NCBI RefSeq assembly: GCF_902489465.1
Contig: NZ_CABTZZ010000006.1
Span: 1-64,000 of the forward strand
DNA: 64,000 nt
Direction: 5' to 3'
From: an uncultured Varibaculum sp.
GTDB lineage: Bacteria; Actinomycetota; Actinomycetes; Actinomycetales; Actinomycetaceae
Part shown: piece by piece, positions 1 through 8,305 of the stretch
How positions within the stretch are numbered: the stretch's first letter is position 1
Layout: the number at the start of each line of letters is the position of its first letter
The notes under the pieces: generated by a model
Databases searched by the model: none
What the model was told of the DNA's origin: nothing
The model's input: only the letters and a program-made list of their open reading frames with translations
Made by a program: the position numbers and the translations under genes

Positions 1-2
1 AG

Positions 3-260
3 ATGGCGCAAGCAACTGTTAACTTTCGGATGGACGCGAGCTTGAAAAAATCACTTGAAGCCACCTGTAAGGAACTGGGACTTACAGCTACCAGCGCATA
101 CACCATGTTTGCTGCAAAGGTCGTGCGGGAGAAGCGGATACCGTTCGAGGTGTCTATTGATCCGTTCTATTCAGAATCCAATATGAAGCGTTTGCGTAGC
201 TCAATAGCGCAGATGGAACGTACGGGCGGCGCTGTTCACGAGGTTCTGCCCGGTGATTAA
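3..260 (+). CDS. RelB/DinJ-family antitoxin
   Basis: An 85-residue protein with the RelB/DinJ N-terminal ribbon-helix-helix pattern: a beta strand with VNFRMD at residues 6-11, followed by LKKSLEATCKELG and the helix ending KVVREKRIPFEV near residues 40-50. The C-terminal part (DPFYSESNMKRL and beyond) is the usual toxin-binding tail. Antitoxins of this family neutralise a cognate mRNA interferase and repress their own promoter. The downstream toxin starts inside the last codons of this gene, so the two are translationally coupled. The ATG lies at the window edge, so promoter and operator are not visible. The length is normal for the family and the gene looks complete. Confidence 0.9.
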   Translation: MAQATVNFRMDASLKKSLEATCKELGLTATSAYTMFAAKVVREKRIPFEVSIDPFYSESNMKRLRSSIAQMERTGGAVHEVLPGD

Positions 261-516
261 GGCGTGGACAGATTATTCTTGGGAAGAATTTCAGTATTGG
301 CTGAAGCAAGACAAGAAAACTTTAAGACGGATATTACAGTTAATACAGTCGATTGACCGTAATGGGTACAACTGCATAGGTAAACCTGAACCTTTAAAGG
401 GAGAGCTATCGGGGTACTGGAGTGCCCGGATCGATCAAAAGAACCGGCTGGTTTTCAAGATTGATGGCCAGGTATTGCGCATAGTGCAGTGCGGAACTCA
501 TTATGGTGACTTCTGA
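253..516 (+). CDS. Txe/YoeB-family mRNA interferase toxin
   Basis: An 87-residue toxin beginning with GTG at 253, eight bases before the antitoxin stop ends. It has the YoeB hallmarks: WxxFQYWLKQDKK near the N-terminus, GKPEPLKGELSGYWS in the middle, ARID..NRLVFKI, and a C-terminal CGTHYGDF carrying the His-Tyr pair of the active site. YoeB toxins cleave mRNA at the ribosomal A site. YoeB is classically paired with a YefM/Phd-type antitoxin, whereas the partner here is DinJ-like. The toxin ORF is intact with all signature residues, so the module is probably functional. Confidence 0.9.
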   Translation: MIKAWTDYSWEEFQYWLKQDKKTLRRILQLIQSIDRNGYNCIGKPEPLKGELSGYWSARIDQKNRLVFKIDGQVLRIVQCGTHYGDF

Positions 517-581
517 CGCTTAACTCCGCTTACGTCCCTCCTAATTCCCGCAACCGCCAGCCCTGCCATAAACTGGAAACC

Positions 582-1775
582 ATGAGCTCAAAGCAGTCGA
601 TTTTTACTTCTGAATCCGTAACCAGTGGACACCCCGATAAAGTCTGTGACCGTATCGCCGACTCCATAGTCGATGCCCTGCTAGAACAAGACCCGGAAGC
701 CCGGTCTGCCGTAGAAGTCATGGCTACCACCGGGCAGGTACATCTGGCCGGCGAAATCACCACTTCCGGATATGTAGACCTGCAAACCCTGGTGCGCGAA
801 ACCATCAATGAAATCGGCTACACCTCCTCCGATATTGGTTTCGACGGAGATTCTTGCGGGGTGCTGGTATCTATCGACCGCCAGAGCCCCGATATCGCTC
901 AAGGGGTGCAGGATTCCTGGGAAACCCGCGAAGGCTCGGCGGTAGATGCGTTTGACCAGCAGGGAGCCGGCGACCAGGGAATGATGTTTGGCTACGCCTG
1001 CAACGAAACTCCCGATTTAATGCCCGCCCCGATTTGGTTGGCGCACCGTTTAGCGAAGCAACTGGAAAAAGTCCGGCGCGAAAAAATCCTCGACTACCTG
1101 TGCCCTGATGGGAAAACCCAGGTAACCGTACGTTACGAGGACGGGCGTCCAGTAGGGCTAGACACCATCGTGCTTTCGACTCAGCATCGAGCATCCGTCA
1201 GCCTCAAAGACTTGCGCGAAGAAGTAAAAGCCGCGGTGATCGATCCGGTTATCTCCCAGGTTCCGTGGATTGACGACAGTGACTTCCGCACCCTCGTAAA
1301 CCCGGCGGGACGCTTTATCTTGGGAGGTCCAGCCGCTGACACCGGAGTTACCGGTCGCAAACTAATCGTCGACACCTACGGGGGGATGGCGCGGCACGGT
1401 GGAGGCGCGTTCTCTGGAAAAGACGCTTCCAAAGTTGATCGCTCCGCAGCCTATGCCGCCAGGTGGGTAGCCAAGAACGTGGTGGCAGCCGGCCTTGCGG
1501 ATCGGGCAGAACTGCAGGTGGCTTACGCTATTGGCTCGGCGCACCCAGTTTCGATAGAACTGGAAACTTTCGGCACCGAAAAGGCGGATAAGACCCAGAT
1601 TTTGCAGGCTGTACGGGAAACTTTTGACTTGCGTCCAGCAGCTATTATCGACCGGCTTTCGCTGCGCCGACCTATCTATTCGCGCACCGCCGCCTACGGG
1701 CATTTCGGGCGTTCCGGGTTCACCTGGGAAGATACCGATATGGCGCGACAGCTGCGAGCAAAGTTAGGGGCGTAA
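582..1775 (+). CDS. metK: S-adenosylmethionine synthetase
   Basis: A 397-residue MetK that makes S-adenosylmethionine from methionine and ATP in the cytoplasm. It shows the three-domain family pattern: the N-terminal FTSESVTSGHPDKVCDRI ATP/methionine segment (residues 8-25), GAGDQGMMFGYAC (about 127-139) and the glycine-rich GGMARHGGGAFSGKD loop (about 267-281), ending in an intact C-terminal domain. The start is ATG 582. The upstream toxin gene ends at 516 with no shared signal. Just beyond the stop there is a decayed copy of the metK 3' end (see repeat 1752-1836). No adjacent coaBC or priA is present. Confidence 0.98.
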   Translation: MSSKQSIFTSESVTSGHPDKVCDRIADSIVDALLEQDPEARSAVEVMATTGQVHLAGEITTSGYVDLQTLVRETINEIGYTSSDIGFDGDSCGVLVSIDRQSPDIAQGVQDSWETREGSAVDAFDQQGAGDQGMMFGYACNETPDLMPAPIWLAHRLAKQLEKVRREKILDYLCPDGKTQVTVRYEDGRPVGLDTIVLSTQHRASVSLKDLREEVKAAVIDPVISQVPWIDDSDFRTLVNPAGRFILGGPAADTGVTGRKLIVDTYGGMARHGGGAFSGKDASKVDRSAAYAARWVAKNVVAAGLADRAELQVAYAIGSAHPVSIELETFGTEKADKTQILQAVRETFDLRPAAIIDRLSLRRPIYSRTAAYGHFGRSGFTWEDTDMARQLRAKLGA

Positions 1776-1836
1776 AACCAGCAGGCAAGCTGGGAACGTA
1801 ATAACCTGCGAACAAACTTAGAGGCGTAAAACTAGC
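1752..1836 (+). repeat. Imperfect direct duplication of the metK 3' end
   Basis: The last bases of metK plus its stop (1752-1782) recur at 1806-1836 with 27 of 31 positions identical and a period of 54 bases. The second copy includes GAGGCGTAAAACTAGC, echoing GGGGCGTAAAACCAGC over the real stop codon. It is non-coding now and looks like a relic of a short tandem duplication. Confidence 0.7.
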
Positions 1837-1937
1837 GCCACCAGGGCTAAGCCTAAAGGGAAAACTAGAATAACTAATCGTGCTTTTTGCCGCAGCCATA
1901 TAGAATCGGTAAACGGAGCGAACACACGGGAGAACTG

Positions 1938-4715
1938 ATGTCATTTTTTGAAAAAATCCTGCGCATGGGTGAGGGGCGTATCCTTAAGCGTCTAGACCGG
2001 ACAGCTCACGAAGTTGTGGCGAAAGAGGACGAATACGCCGCCCTCAGTGACGAAGAGCTAAAAGCCAAGACCGCCGAGTTTAAAGAGGCACTGGCAAATG
2101 GGGCAAGCGAGGATGAAATCCTGGTTGACGCTTTCGCTACCGTGCGGGAAGCCGCCTGGCGCGTCCTCAAACAAAAGCCCTATCACGTGCAGGTAATGGG
2201 AGGTATCGCCCTCCATAACGGTAATATCGCCGAAATGAAAACCGGTGAAGGTAAAACCCTGGTTGCCACCATGCCCAGCTATCTCAATGCGCTTAGTGGC
2301 AAGGGCGTGCACGTAGTTACGGTCAACGACTACCTGGCCAGCTATCAAAGTGAACTGATGGGGCGCGTCTATCGCTTCCTGGGGCTAACCGTGGGTTGTA
2401 TCGTCAACGGCCAAACCCCCACCGAGCGGGTAAAACAATACCAAGCGGATATTACTTACGGCACCAATAACGAGTTCGGATTCGACTATCTGCGCGACAA
2501 TATGGTGCAGCGGGTAGAGGATATCGTCCAGCGGGGACATAATTTCGCGATCGTTGACGAGGTGGACTCGATTCTAATCGACGAGGCGCGTACCCCGCTG
2601 ATTATTTCCGGTCCTGCCCAAGGCGAGGCAGACCAGTGGTACAACAAATTCGCCTCCCTGGTAACCCGCTTAGAAAAAGATATGGATTATGAGGTCGATG
2701 AAAAGAAACGCACCGTGGGGGTTACCGATGTGGGGATCGCCGCAGTCGAGGATTTCTTAGGAATCGAGAATCTCTACGAAGCCTCCCACACTCCTTTAAT
2801 CGGCTTCCTCAACAACGCGATTAAAGCAAAAGAGCTGTTCAAACGGGATCGTGACTATATTGTTCGTAACCGGGAAGTGCTAATCGTTGACGAACATACC
2901 GGGCGCGTAATGGAAGGCCGGCGCTACAACGAGGGAATGCACCAGGCGATTGAGGCCAAGGAACACGTTCCGGTTAAAGCCGAGAACCAGACCCTGGCCA
3001 CCATTACCTTGCAGAACTATTTCCGCCTATACAACAAGCTCGCGGGCATGACGGGTACCGCGGAAACCGAGGCGGCTGAGTTCATGAATACCTACAAGAT
3101 TGGGGTAATCCCGATTCCGCCGAACAAACCGATGATCCGCATCGATCAGCCGGATTTGGTTTATCCTTCCCGCCGCGGCAAGCTTAAGGCGATAGTCAGC
3201 GATATTAAGGAACGCCACGAAAAAGGCCAACCGATTCTGGTAGGTACTACCGATGTTGCCAAGTCGGAAGAACTTTCCATCATGTTGGACGAGGCCGGGG
3301 TACCGCACAATGTGCTGAATGCTAAACAACACGCCCATGAAGCCCAGGTAGTATTCGATGCCGGGCGTAAAGGCATGGTTACCGTGGCCACCAATATGGC
3401 TGGTCGTGGTACCGACATTATGCTGGGTGGCAACCCGGAACATATTGCGGATCAGAAGCTGCGTGCGCAGGGACTTGACCCGGAAGAAACTCCCGAGGAG
3501 TGGCGTGAAGCCTGGTCTGATGCATTATCTCAGGCGGAGGCCGAGGTGGCTGACGAACATGAAGAGGTCGTCGACCTGGGCGGACTATACGTCCTCGGTA
3601 CTGAACGTCACGATGCTCGCCGGATTGATAACCAGTTACGGGGGCGTTCTGGACGTCAAGGTGACCCCGGGGAGTCCCGTTTCTACCTGGCAATGGATGA
3701 CCCGTTGATGATGAAGAATATGGCGGCGTTCGTTACCCGGTTTATGAATTCTTCGCTCTATCCCGAGGATCTGCCGCTAGAATCCAAGATGGTTTCCGGG
3801 CGTATCCAATCCGCGCAGCACCAAACCGAAGCGCAGAACTTTGAGATCCGTAAGAACGTCCTTAAATACGACGATGTAATGACCGATCAGCGTGACTTGA
3901 TTTATACCGAACGCCAAGAGGTTCTGCAAAAGGAAATCGATCTCGATGAGTTGATCCCTTCCTACCTGCGGACTTTGATTAAAGAGGCGGTCGCCCACAC
4001 TACCAGTGAGGGCGCCGATTCCAATGAATGGGATTTGGAAAAACTGTGGAACAATCTGCGCGCGGTTTACCCGGTGCGTGCTTCTCTGTCGCAGCTAAAA
4101 GACGAGGACGGTTCCTTCCTACATATTTCGGCTGCCGAGCTGGAAAGCTTGTTACAAAATGATATTGCCGATGCCTATGAAGAAATTCTCGATCAGGTTA
4201 ACGAGAACCCGATTGCGATTGATCAGCTGGGTGACCAGCCGATGGCGGAACTGGAACGCCGGGTGCTGCTGGCTACGGTAGACCGCCTGTGGCAACAGCA
4301 CCTCTACGAGATGGATTATCTTAAAGAAGGTATCGGCCTGCGGGCAATGGGTCAGCGCGACCCCTTGGTGGAGTATAAGTCCGAGGGCGCGCTTATGTTC
4401 GAAAACATGATGGGACAGGTGCGTGAAGATACCGTGACTGGGATCTTCAATTTCGCCCACCAGTTCCAGCAGGTCTATGAGCAGCAGCTGGAGGCCGAAA
4501 AGCAGCAAGCTGAACAAGCCAAGAAGAAGGCGATAGCGGAAGGCTCGGTTATGGGGGATACCGGACATAAGGAATCCTCGGAAACTGTGCCCGCCATGGC
4601 GGGTGCCTCTGGTAAAGGTTCAGCTTTTGGTGCCGAGGCCGCCCGGCAAACTGCCGCGCAAGGCGGTAACCGCGCTCAGCGCCGTGCCCAAAAGAAGCGC
4701 AAGAAGCGTCGCTAA
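1938..4715 (+). CDS. secA: Preprotein translocase ATPase SecA
   Basis: A 925-residue SecA, the motor that drives unfolded preproteins through SecYEG. The start is ATG 1938 (MSFFEKILRMGEGRIL), preceded by GGGAGA; an upstream in-frame start at 1887 would add 17 residues foreign to the family. Walker A is MKTGEGKTLVA at about residues 100-110, and the DEAD-like VDEVDSILIDEAR begins at about 206. The preprotein-crosslinking domain, helicase motif VATNMAGRGTDIMLGGNP and scaffold/wing domains follow. The C-terminus is a hydrophilic tail ending in a basic RAQRRAQKKRKKRR run, with no zinc-binding Cys cluster, as in actinobacterial SecA1. The convergent neighbour begins 147 bases on. Confidence 0.98.
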   Translation: MSFFEKILRMGEGRILKRLDRTAHEVVAKEDEYAALSDEELKAKTAEFKEALANGASEDEILVDAFATVREAAWRVLKQKPYHVQVMGGIALHNGNIAEMKTGEGKTLVATMPSYLNALSGKGVHVVTVNDYLASYQSELMGRVYRFLGLTVGCIVNGQTPTERVKQYQADITYGTNNEFGFDYLRDNMVQRVEDIVQRGHNFAIVDEVDSILIDEARTPLIISGPAQGEADQWYNKFASLVTRLEKDMDYEVDEKKRTVGVTDVGIAAVEDFLGIENLYEASHTPLIGFLNNAIKAKELFKRDRDYIVRNREVLIVDEHTGRVMEGRRYNEGMHQAIEAKEHVPVKAENQTLATITLQNYFRLYNKLAGMTGTAETEAAEFMNTYKIGVIPIPPNKPMIRIDQPDLVYPSRRGKLKAIVSDIKERHEKGQPILVGTTDVAKSEELSIMLDEAGVPHNVLNAKQHAHEAQVVFDAGRKGMVTVATNMAGRGTDIMLGGNPEHIADQKLRAQGLDPEETPEEWREAWSDALSQAEAEVADEHEEVVDLGGLYVLGTERHDARRIDNQLRGRSGRQGDPGESRFYLAMDDPLMMKNMAAFVTRFMNSSLYPEDLPLESKMVSGRIQSAQHQTEAQNFEIRKNVLKYDDVMTDQRDLIYTERQEVLQKEIDLDELIPSYLRTLIKEAVAHTTSEGADSNEWDLEKLWNNLRAVYPVRASLSQLKDEDGSFLHISAAELESLLQNDIADAYEEILDQVNENPIAIDQLGDQPMAELERRVLLATVDRLWQQHLYEMDYLKEGIGLRAMGQRDPLVEYKSEGALMFENMMGQVREDTVTGIFNFAHQFQQVYEQQLEAEKQQAEQAKKKAIAEGSVMGDTGHKESSETVPAMAGASGKGSAFGAEAARQTAAQGGNRAQRRAQKKRKKRR

Positions 4716-4861
4716 TCCTTACTGTAGGCGCTATTTGCTAAAGACTTACCGGTACTTTACATATTTCGTTGTGGCTGGTTGCTTTCAGTAATCGGACGGA
4801 CAATCATTAGTGAAAACCGGGATGGGGCTGATTACTTGCCCGGAGTTGCTGGGGTAGGCGT

Positions 4862-5485
4862 TCATCCGATCTCGAGCGCGGAGATTCTCCATTTTTTGCC
4901 GCAGGGGATTATTCGCATCGCCACCGCCCGTACCCGAGAGCCATCGCTAATGCTCACTGCCACTTCGAAGGCGCCGCAGTCCTGAGTGTCAACCCCAGCT
5001 TTGCGGCAGAGAATTCGGCGGATCTGAATCGCTGTAGGCAGGGGACGGTGTCGTTCGCTACGCGCTAATGCCAAGAAGGATCCTTGTAACTCTGGGGTAA
5101 ACCAGTTGGTTACCGCCTGCGCGGAGCGGCGGCCAGAAAACACTTCGAATATGGTTTTTACGGCAGTGGCCACCCATGGTTTTATCTGGGGTAATGACGA
5201 TAATGACGCAGCTTTCGGCTTGGCGGAGATTTTCTTGCGGTTTTGAGGGCGAGGCAGCAGGGTTTGCACTTCCAGGGGACCATATTTGGGGCTTAAGGGA
5301 ATTCGCGGAAGTTCGGGACAAATTATGGCGCACGGTCCAGGGGAGTCGTCACCTTGGGGACAAATTGTTACCAGTGGCTTGCCAGGCGGAAATAGCTCTT
5401 GAGCATGGTTTACATCTTCCATCTCTGGGGAAACATCGTTTTTCGTGACCTCCCTGAGAGGGAGGGCTGGCGCTGCTAAACTCAT
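4862..5485 (-). CDS. Rv3235-family protein of unknown function
   Basis: A 207-residue protein on the minus strand, convergent to secA. The first ~100 residues are Pro/Lys-rich and probably disordered. The C-terminal half forms a compact domain: a helical VFSGRRSAQAVTNWFTPEL segment, then RILCRKAGVDTQDCGAFEVA and the end strands VRAVAMRIIPCGKKWRISALEIG. That domain, and the location beside secA, match the small actinobacterial Rv3235-like family. Its biochemical role is unknown. The ORF is intact; the start at 5485 was taken because it follows the divergent intergenic region, but the disordered N-terminus makes the start uncertain. Confidence 0.65.
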   Translation of the reverse strand: MSLAAPALPLREVTKNDVSPEMEDVNHAQELFPPGKPLVTICPQGDDSPGPCAIICPELPRIPLSPKYGPLEVQTLLPRPQNRKKISAKPKAASLSSLPQIKPWVATAVKTIFEVFSGRRSAQAVTNWFTPELQGSFLALARSERHRPLPTAIQIRRILCRKAGVDTQDCGAFEVAVSISDGSRVRAVAMRIIPCGKKWRISALEIG

Positions 5486-5778
5486 CGACTCAAATCCTTT
5501 AAATATGAGAGGAAAACTTTAATTCATTAGAAAGGCGGGGCTAAGGGGGCTCCGTTGCCAATTGGCGTTTTCGAACTGTTTAAACAGGTATATGCAAATT
5601 CCTCTTTTAATAAAAGTCTCTGAAAAATGCCTATCAACAATTCCTGAATTAAGAAATAATTAAAGGAAAGTGAGTTTTTAATGAGGTGTTTAGGTTGGAG
5701 CTAGTTGACAATCGAGTATTCGTCCAACACCGCACGCCGCAGGCGAAAGAACTCTTGGCTAGCCGCTACAATTGTCAG
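5486..5778. other. Intergenic region between divergent genes
   Basis: This 293-base stretch separates the Rv3235-like gene (minus) from the DUF6912 gene (plus). It is AT-rich toward 5590-5680, where both promoters probably lie. I see no clear hairpin, repeat or small gene. Confidence 0.5.
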
Positions 5779-6342
5779 ATGAGAATTTATCTTCCCCTAG
5801 CGGTAGCTGGCCTGTTTGAGCCGCACCTAAATTCCCGCAATGCTTGGCAGGGCAGCGCTGATTTCTGCCAGCTGTGGGGGGTCGATCCTCTAGATAGTGA
5901 GCAGGCGGAAGATTTGGCGATGAGTATGTCCGCTATGTCTTGTCTTGAGGGGAAAGTGGCCGGGTATCCGGGGAGAATAGTCGCGGCGCTCGATGTTAAC
6001 TCTCAGGAATTGGGCGCGGAAAATGCTCCCGGCGTATTTGCGGTCAAGTCTGGCTTTGACTGGCAGCGCTTAGTGAGCCTACATGTGGACAGTGCGGATA
6101 ACTTGGAGCTTTGCACCCAGGTTAGGGCACAGGTTCCTGCAGAGCTGGCGGCAGCGTGGAGCCACGGTGATTTTAGTGATATCCGCAGTGAAATGCCAGA
6201 AGACGGCGGCACTGATCTACCGGAAGCAGACTCAGCGCGGCTGGAGCTTTGGGAACAGCTAGCGGCGGAGCCGCTTTCCTGGTTTGATGCCAGCGAACTT
6301 GATTATTTACGCGAGGCGCTAGCAGAAAATGCTGTCCCTTAG
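5779..6342 (+). CDS. DUF6912-family protein
   Basis: A 187-residue protein taken from ATG 5779 (MRIYLPLAVAGLFEP), because the family typically opens with MR(V/I)Y(V/L)P. The frame extends upstream to a GTG at 5686, adding 31 residues that do not look like the family, and no strong Shine-Dalgarno sequence decides between them. The C-terminus LSWFDASELDYLREAL matches the conserved end of this actinobacterial group. It has no membrane segment, signal peptide or recognisable catalytic motif, and its function is unknown. The stop overlaps the convergent HIT gene by four bases. Confidence 0.6.
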   Translation: MRIYLPLAVAGLFEPHLNSRNAWQGSADFCQLWGVDPLDSEQAEDLAMSMSAMSCLEGKVAGYPGRIVAALDVNSQELGAENAPGVFAVKSGFDWQRLVSLHVDSADNLELCTQVRAQVPAELAAAWSHGDFSDIRSEMPEDGGTDLPEADSARLELWEQLAAEPLSWFDASELDYLREALAENAVP

Positions 6343-6767
6343 GCGCGGGCTTCTGCCTCGCGGGCGTGCCCCTGGGCGGCAATTGCCTGGCGCAGCGCTT
6401 GCATAGAGGAAGCAATGTCCTCCGGAGTAGCTGGTTGCGCGTGAGCGAACTTAATGTCCTCCATAGAATTTGCCGGAATCAGGTGCAGGTGTAGGTGGGG
6501 TACGTCGAATCCCGCGATACTTAGGCAGGAGCGCTGGGATCCGAAAGCCTGCCGTTGGGCGCGCCCGATAATCTGCGCTACTTTCATCAGGTGTTGCAAC
6601 TCTGCGGTAGGGGCGTCCCAATAGTTTTCTACTTCCCGGCGAGGAACTAGCAATACATGTCCGGGGGTGATGGGGTTGATGTCGGCAAAGGCGACACAGA
6701 TGTCGTCTTTCCAGCAGAACTCGCCGGGGATTTCGCCAGCGATAATGCGAGTAAAAATAGTGGACAT
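6339..6767 (-). CDS. HIT-family nucleotide hydrolase
   Basis: A 142-residue histidine-triad protein. The active-site motif is VPHLHLHLIP at about residues 88-97 (HxHxH), and the N-terminus FTRIIAGEIPGEFCWKDD with DINPITPGHVLLVPRRE is the standard HIT fold opening. Family members hydrolyse nucleoside phosphoramidates or dinucleotide polyphosphates in the cytosol; the substrate here is not predictable. The start ATG 6767 is preceded on the minus strand by CCAGGAGGAAACC, a strong ribosome site. It is convergent with the DUF6912 gene and divergent from ftsZ. Confidence 0.93.
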   Translation of the reverse strand: MSTIFTRIIAGEIPGEFCWKDDICVAFADINPITPGHVLLVPRREVENYWDAPTAELQHLMKVAQIIGRAQRQAFGSQRSCLSIAGFDVPHLHLHLIPANSMEDIKFAHAQPATPEDIASSMQALRQAIAAQGHAREAEARA

Positions 6768-6896
6768 GGTTTCCTCCTGGGGTAGTTCTTGTTTCTAATG
6801 ATATGCCGGGATGGTAAGCGAGAGACTTTTATGGGGAAATGGGCAACACGCGCCAATAATGCTTGCTGAAAACTCCTCTTTACATAGGATTTTCGT

Positions 6897-6941
6897 TTGA
6901 CCAAGAGGGCTAATAATCCTAACTCTAAACTAAAGCTTTAG
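6897..6941 (+). promoter_or_regulatory. Possible ftsZ promoter with a palindrome at the start site
   Basis: TTGACC (6897-6902) lies 17 bases from TAACTC (6920-6925), giving a plausible though weak sigma-A promoter with a start near 6931. The predicted start falls on a perfect 12-base palindrome, CTAAAGCTTTAG (6930-6941), flanked by CTAAC and GGTTAG that partly extend the symmetry. The palindrome could be an operator or the first stem of the leader. Confidence 0.35.
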
Positions 6942-6961
6942 GGTTAGATCGGAGGGCGACC

Positions 6962-8299
6962 GTGACAGTACCAGATACTAACCTGGCAGATATTAAAGTC
7001 GTAGGCATCGGCGGGGGCGGAGCAAACGCCGTAAACCGCATGATTGATTTCGGACTTAAAGGCGTAGAGTTCATCGCGATTAACACTGATGCTCAAGCGC
7101 TGATGATGTCTGATGCAGACGTGAAATTGGATATCGGGCGGGAAGAAACTCGCGGTCTGGGAGCTGGAGCCGACCCCAAGGTAGGCGAACGCGCTGCCGC
7201 TGACAACGAAGAAGAAATAAAAGACACCCTGGAAGGTGCAGACATGGTCTTCGTTACCGCTGGCGAGGGCGGCGGTACCGGAACCGGAGGCGCTCCCATC
7301 GTAGCGCGGGTTGCGCGTGAAATGGGCGCTCTGACTATCGGGGTAGTCACCCGGCCTTTCTCTTTTGAGGGTAAACGCCGGCAGACGCAGGCGGAAGCCG
7401 GGGTAGAGGCGCTACGAAAAGAAGTAGACACCATTATTGTGATCCCCAACGATCGCCTCCTAGAAATTTCCGATCAAAACATCACTATGGTTGATGCTTT
7501 CTCGGCCGCTGATGAGGTTTTACACTCCGGCGTTCAAGGAATTACCGATCTGATCACTACCTCCGCCCTGGTTAACGTAGACTTCGCCGATGTAAAAAGT
7601 GTGATGAAGGGAGCGGGTACCGCCCTGATGGGAATCGGCTCGGCCACCGGTGAAGATCGCGCGATTCGCGCCGCCGAAGCCGCCTTTATGTCTCCGCTGC
7701 TAGAAGCCGATATTGATGGAGCGCTGGGAGTTTTGATGTTCTTCCAAGGTGGCTCGGATATGGGTCTTATGGAGGTACATCGCGCCGCCGATATGGTACG
7801 CGAAATGGTGCACCCCGAAGCCAATATTATTTTCGGTGCCAACGTTGACGAATCCTTGGGAGATCAGATTCGGGTGACTATCATTGCTGCCGGGTTTGAT
7901 GATCCCAAGAAGGGCAAGAAGAGCGCGCGGGTAGAGAAGAAAGCAACGCCCGAGCCGGCCTCTGAACCCGCCGCCTCCTCCGCAAAAGAAAAAACCGGGG
8001 AGGATGCCACGGCTACCTCCGCGATCCCGGCTTTTCCGCGCCGCGCAGTTCTGAACCAGGACGAACGTAGCGTGGGGGATCTTCCGCGCTCCAGTGTCAG
8101 CGGAGGGGCGCACCGGCTCCCGGTGACCCCGCCCTCGCGCGACGCCTTTAGCCGCAAAGAAAACGAAACCTCCAGCAGCTACCGCGACAATTTCGGAGTT
8201 AACCGCAAGAGCGAGGACGATAGCACCTTAACCGTTCCGCGCGTATTCGAGGACGACGACCAAGAATCGGGTTTAGATGTACCCGACTTCATGCGGTAG
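6962..8299 (+). CDS. ftsZ: Cell division tubulin homologue FtsZ
   Basis: A 445-residue FtsZ that polymerises with GTP into the division ring. The start is GTG 6962, preceded by CGGAGGGCGACC. The GTPase domain has IGGGGANAVNRM near residue 17, the tubulin signature GGGTGTGGAP at about 102-111 and a T7 loop with NVDFADVK. From about 320 to 435 there is a disordered charged linker, and the C-terminal peptide LDVPDFMR (438-445) is the conserved docking site for SepF and other partners. pgeF follows after six bases and sepF shortly after, so this is the core division operon. The usual upstream ftsQ/murC genes are absent; a HIT gene sits there instead. Confidence 0.98.
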   Translation: MTVPDTNLADIKVVGIGGGGANAVNRMIDFGLKGVEFIAINTDAQALMMSDADVKLDIGREETRGLGAGADPKVGERAAADNEEEIKDTLEGADMVFVTAGEGGGTGTGGAPIVARVAREMGALTIGVVTRPFSFEGKRRQTQAEAGVEALRKEVDTIIVIPNDRLLEISDQNITMVDAFSAADEVLHSGVQGITDLITTSALVNVDFADVKSVMKGAGTALMGIGSATGEDRAIRAAEAAFMSPLLEADIDGALGVLMFFQGGSDMGLMEVHRAADMVREMVHPEANIIFGANVDESLGDQIRVTIIAAGFDDPKKGKKSARVEKKATPEPASEPAASSAKEKTGEDATATSAIPAFPRRAVLNQDERSVGDLPRSSVSGGAHRLPVTPPSRDAFSRKENETSSSYRDNFGVNRKSEDDSTLTVPRVFEDDDQESGLDVPDFMR

Positions 8300-8305
8300 G
8301 CCGCA

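Noticed and set aside
3027..3443. Long antisense ORFs inside secA and similar shadows in ftsZ, comEC and ptsI
   Set aside because: They mirror codon bias of the sense gene, lack ribosome sites and show no homology-like features.
5686..5778. N-terminal extension of the DUF6912 protein from GTG 5686
   Set aside because: The added 31 residues do not resemble the family and the conserved start MRIYLPL lies at 5779.
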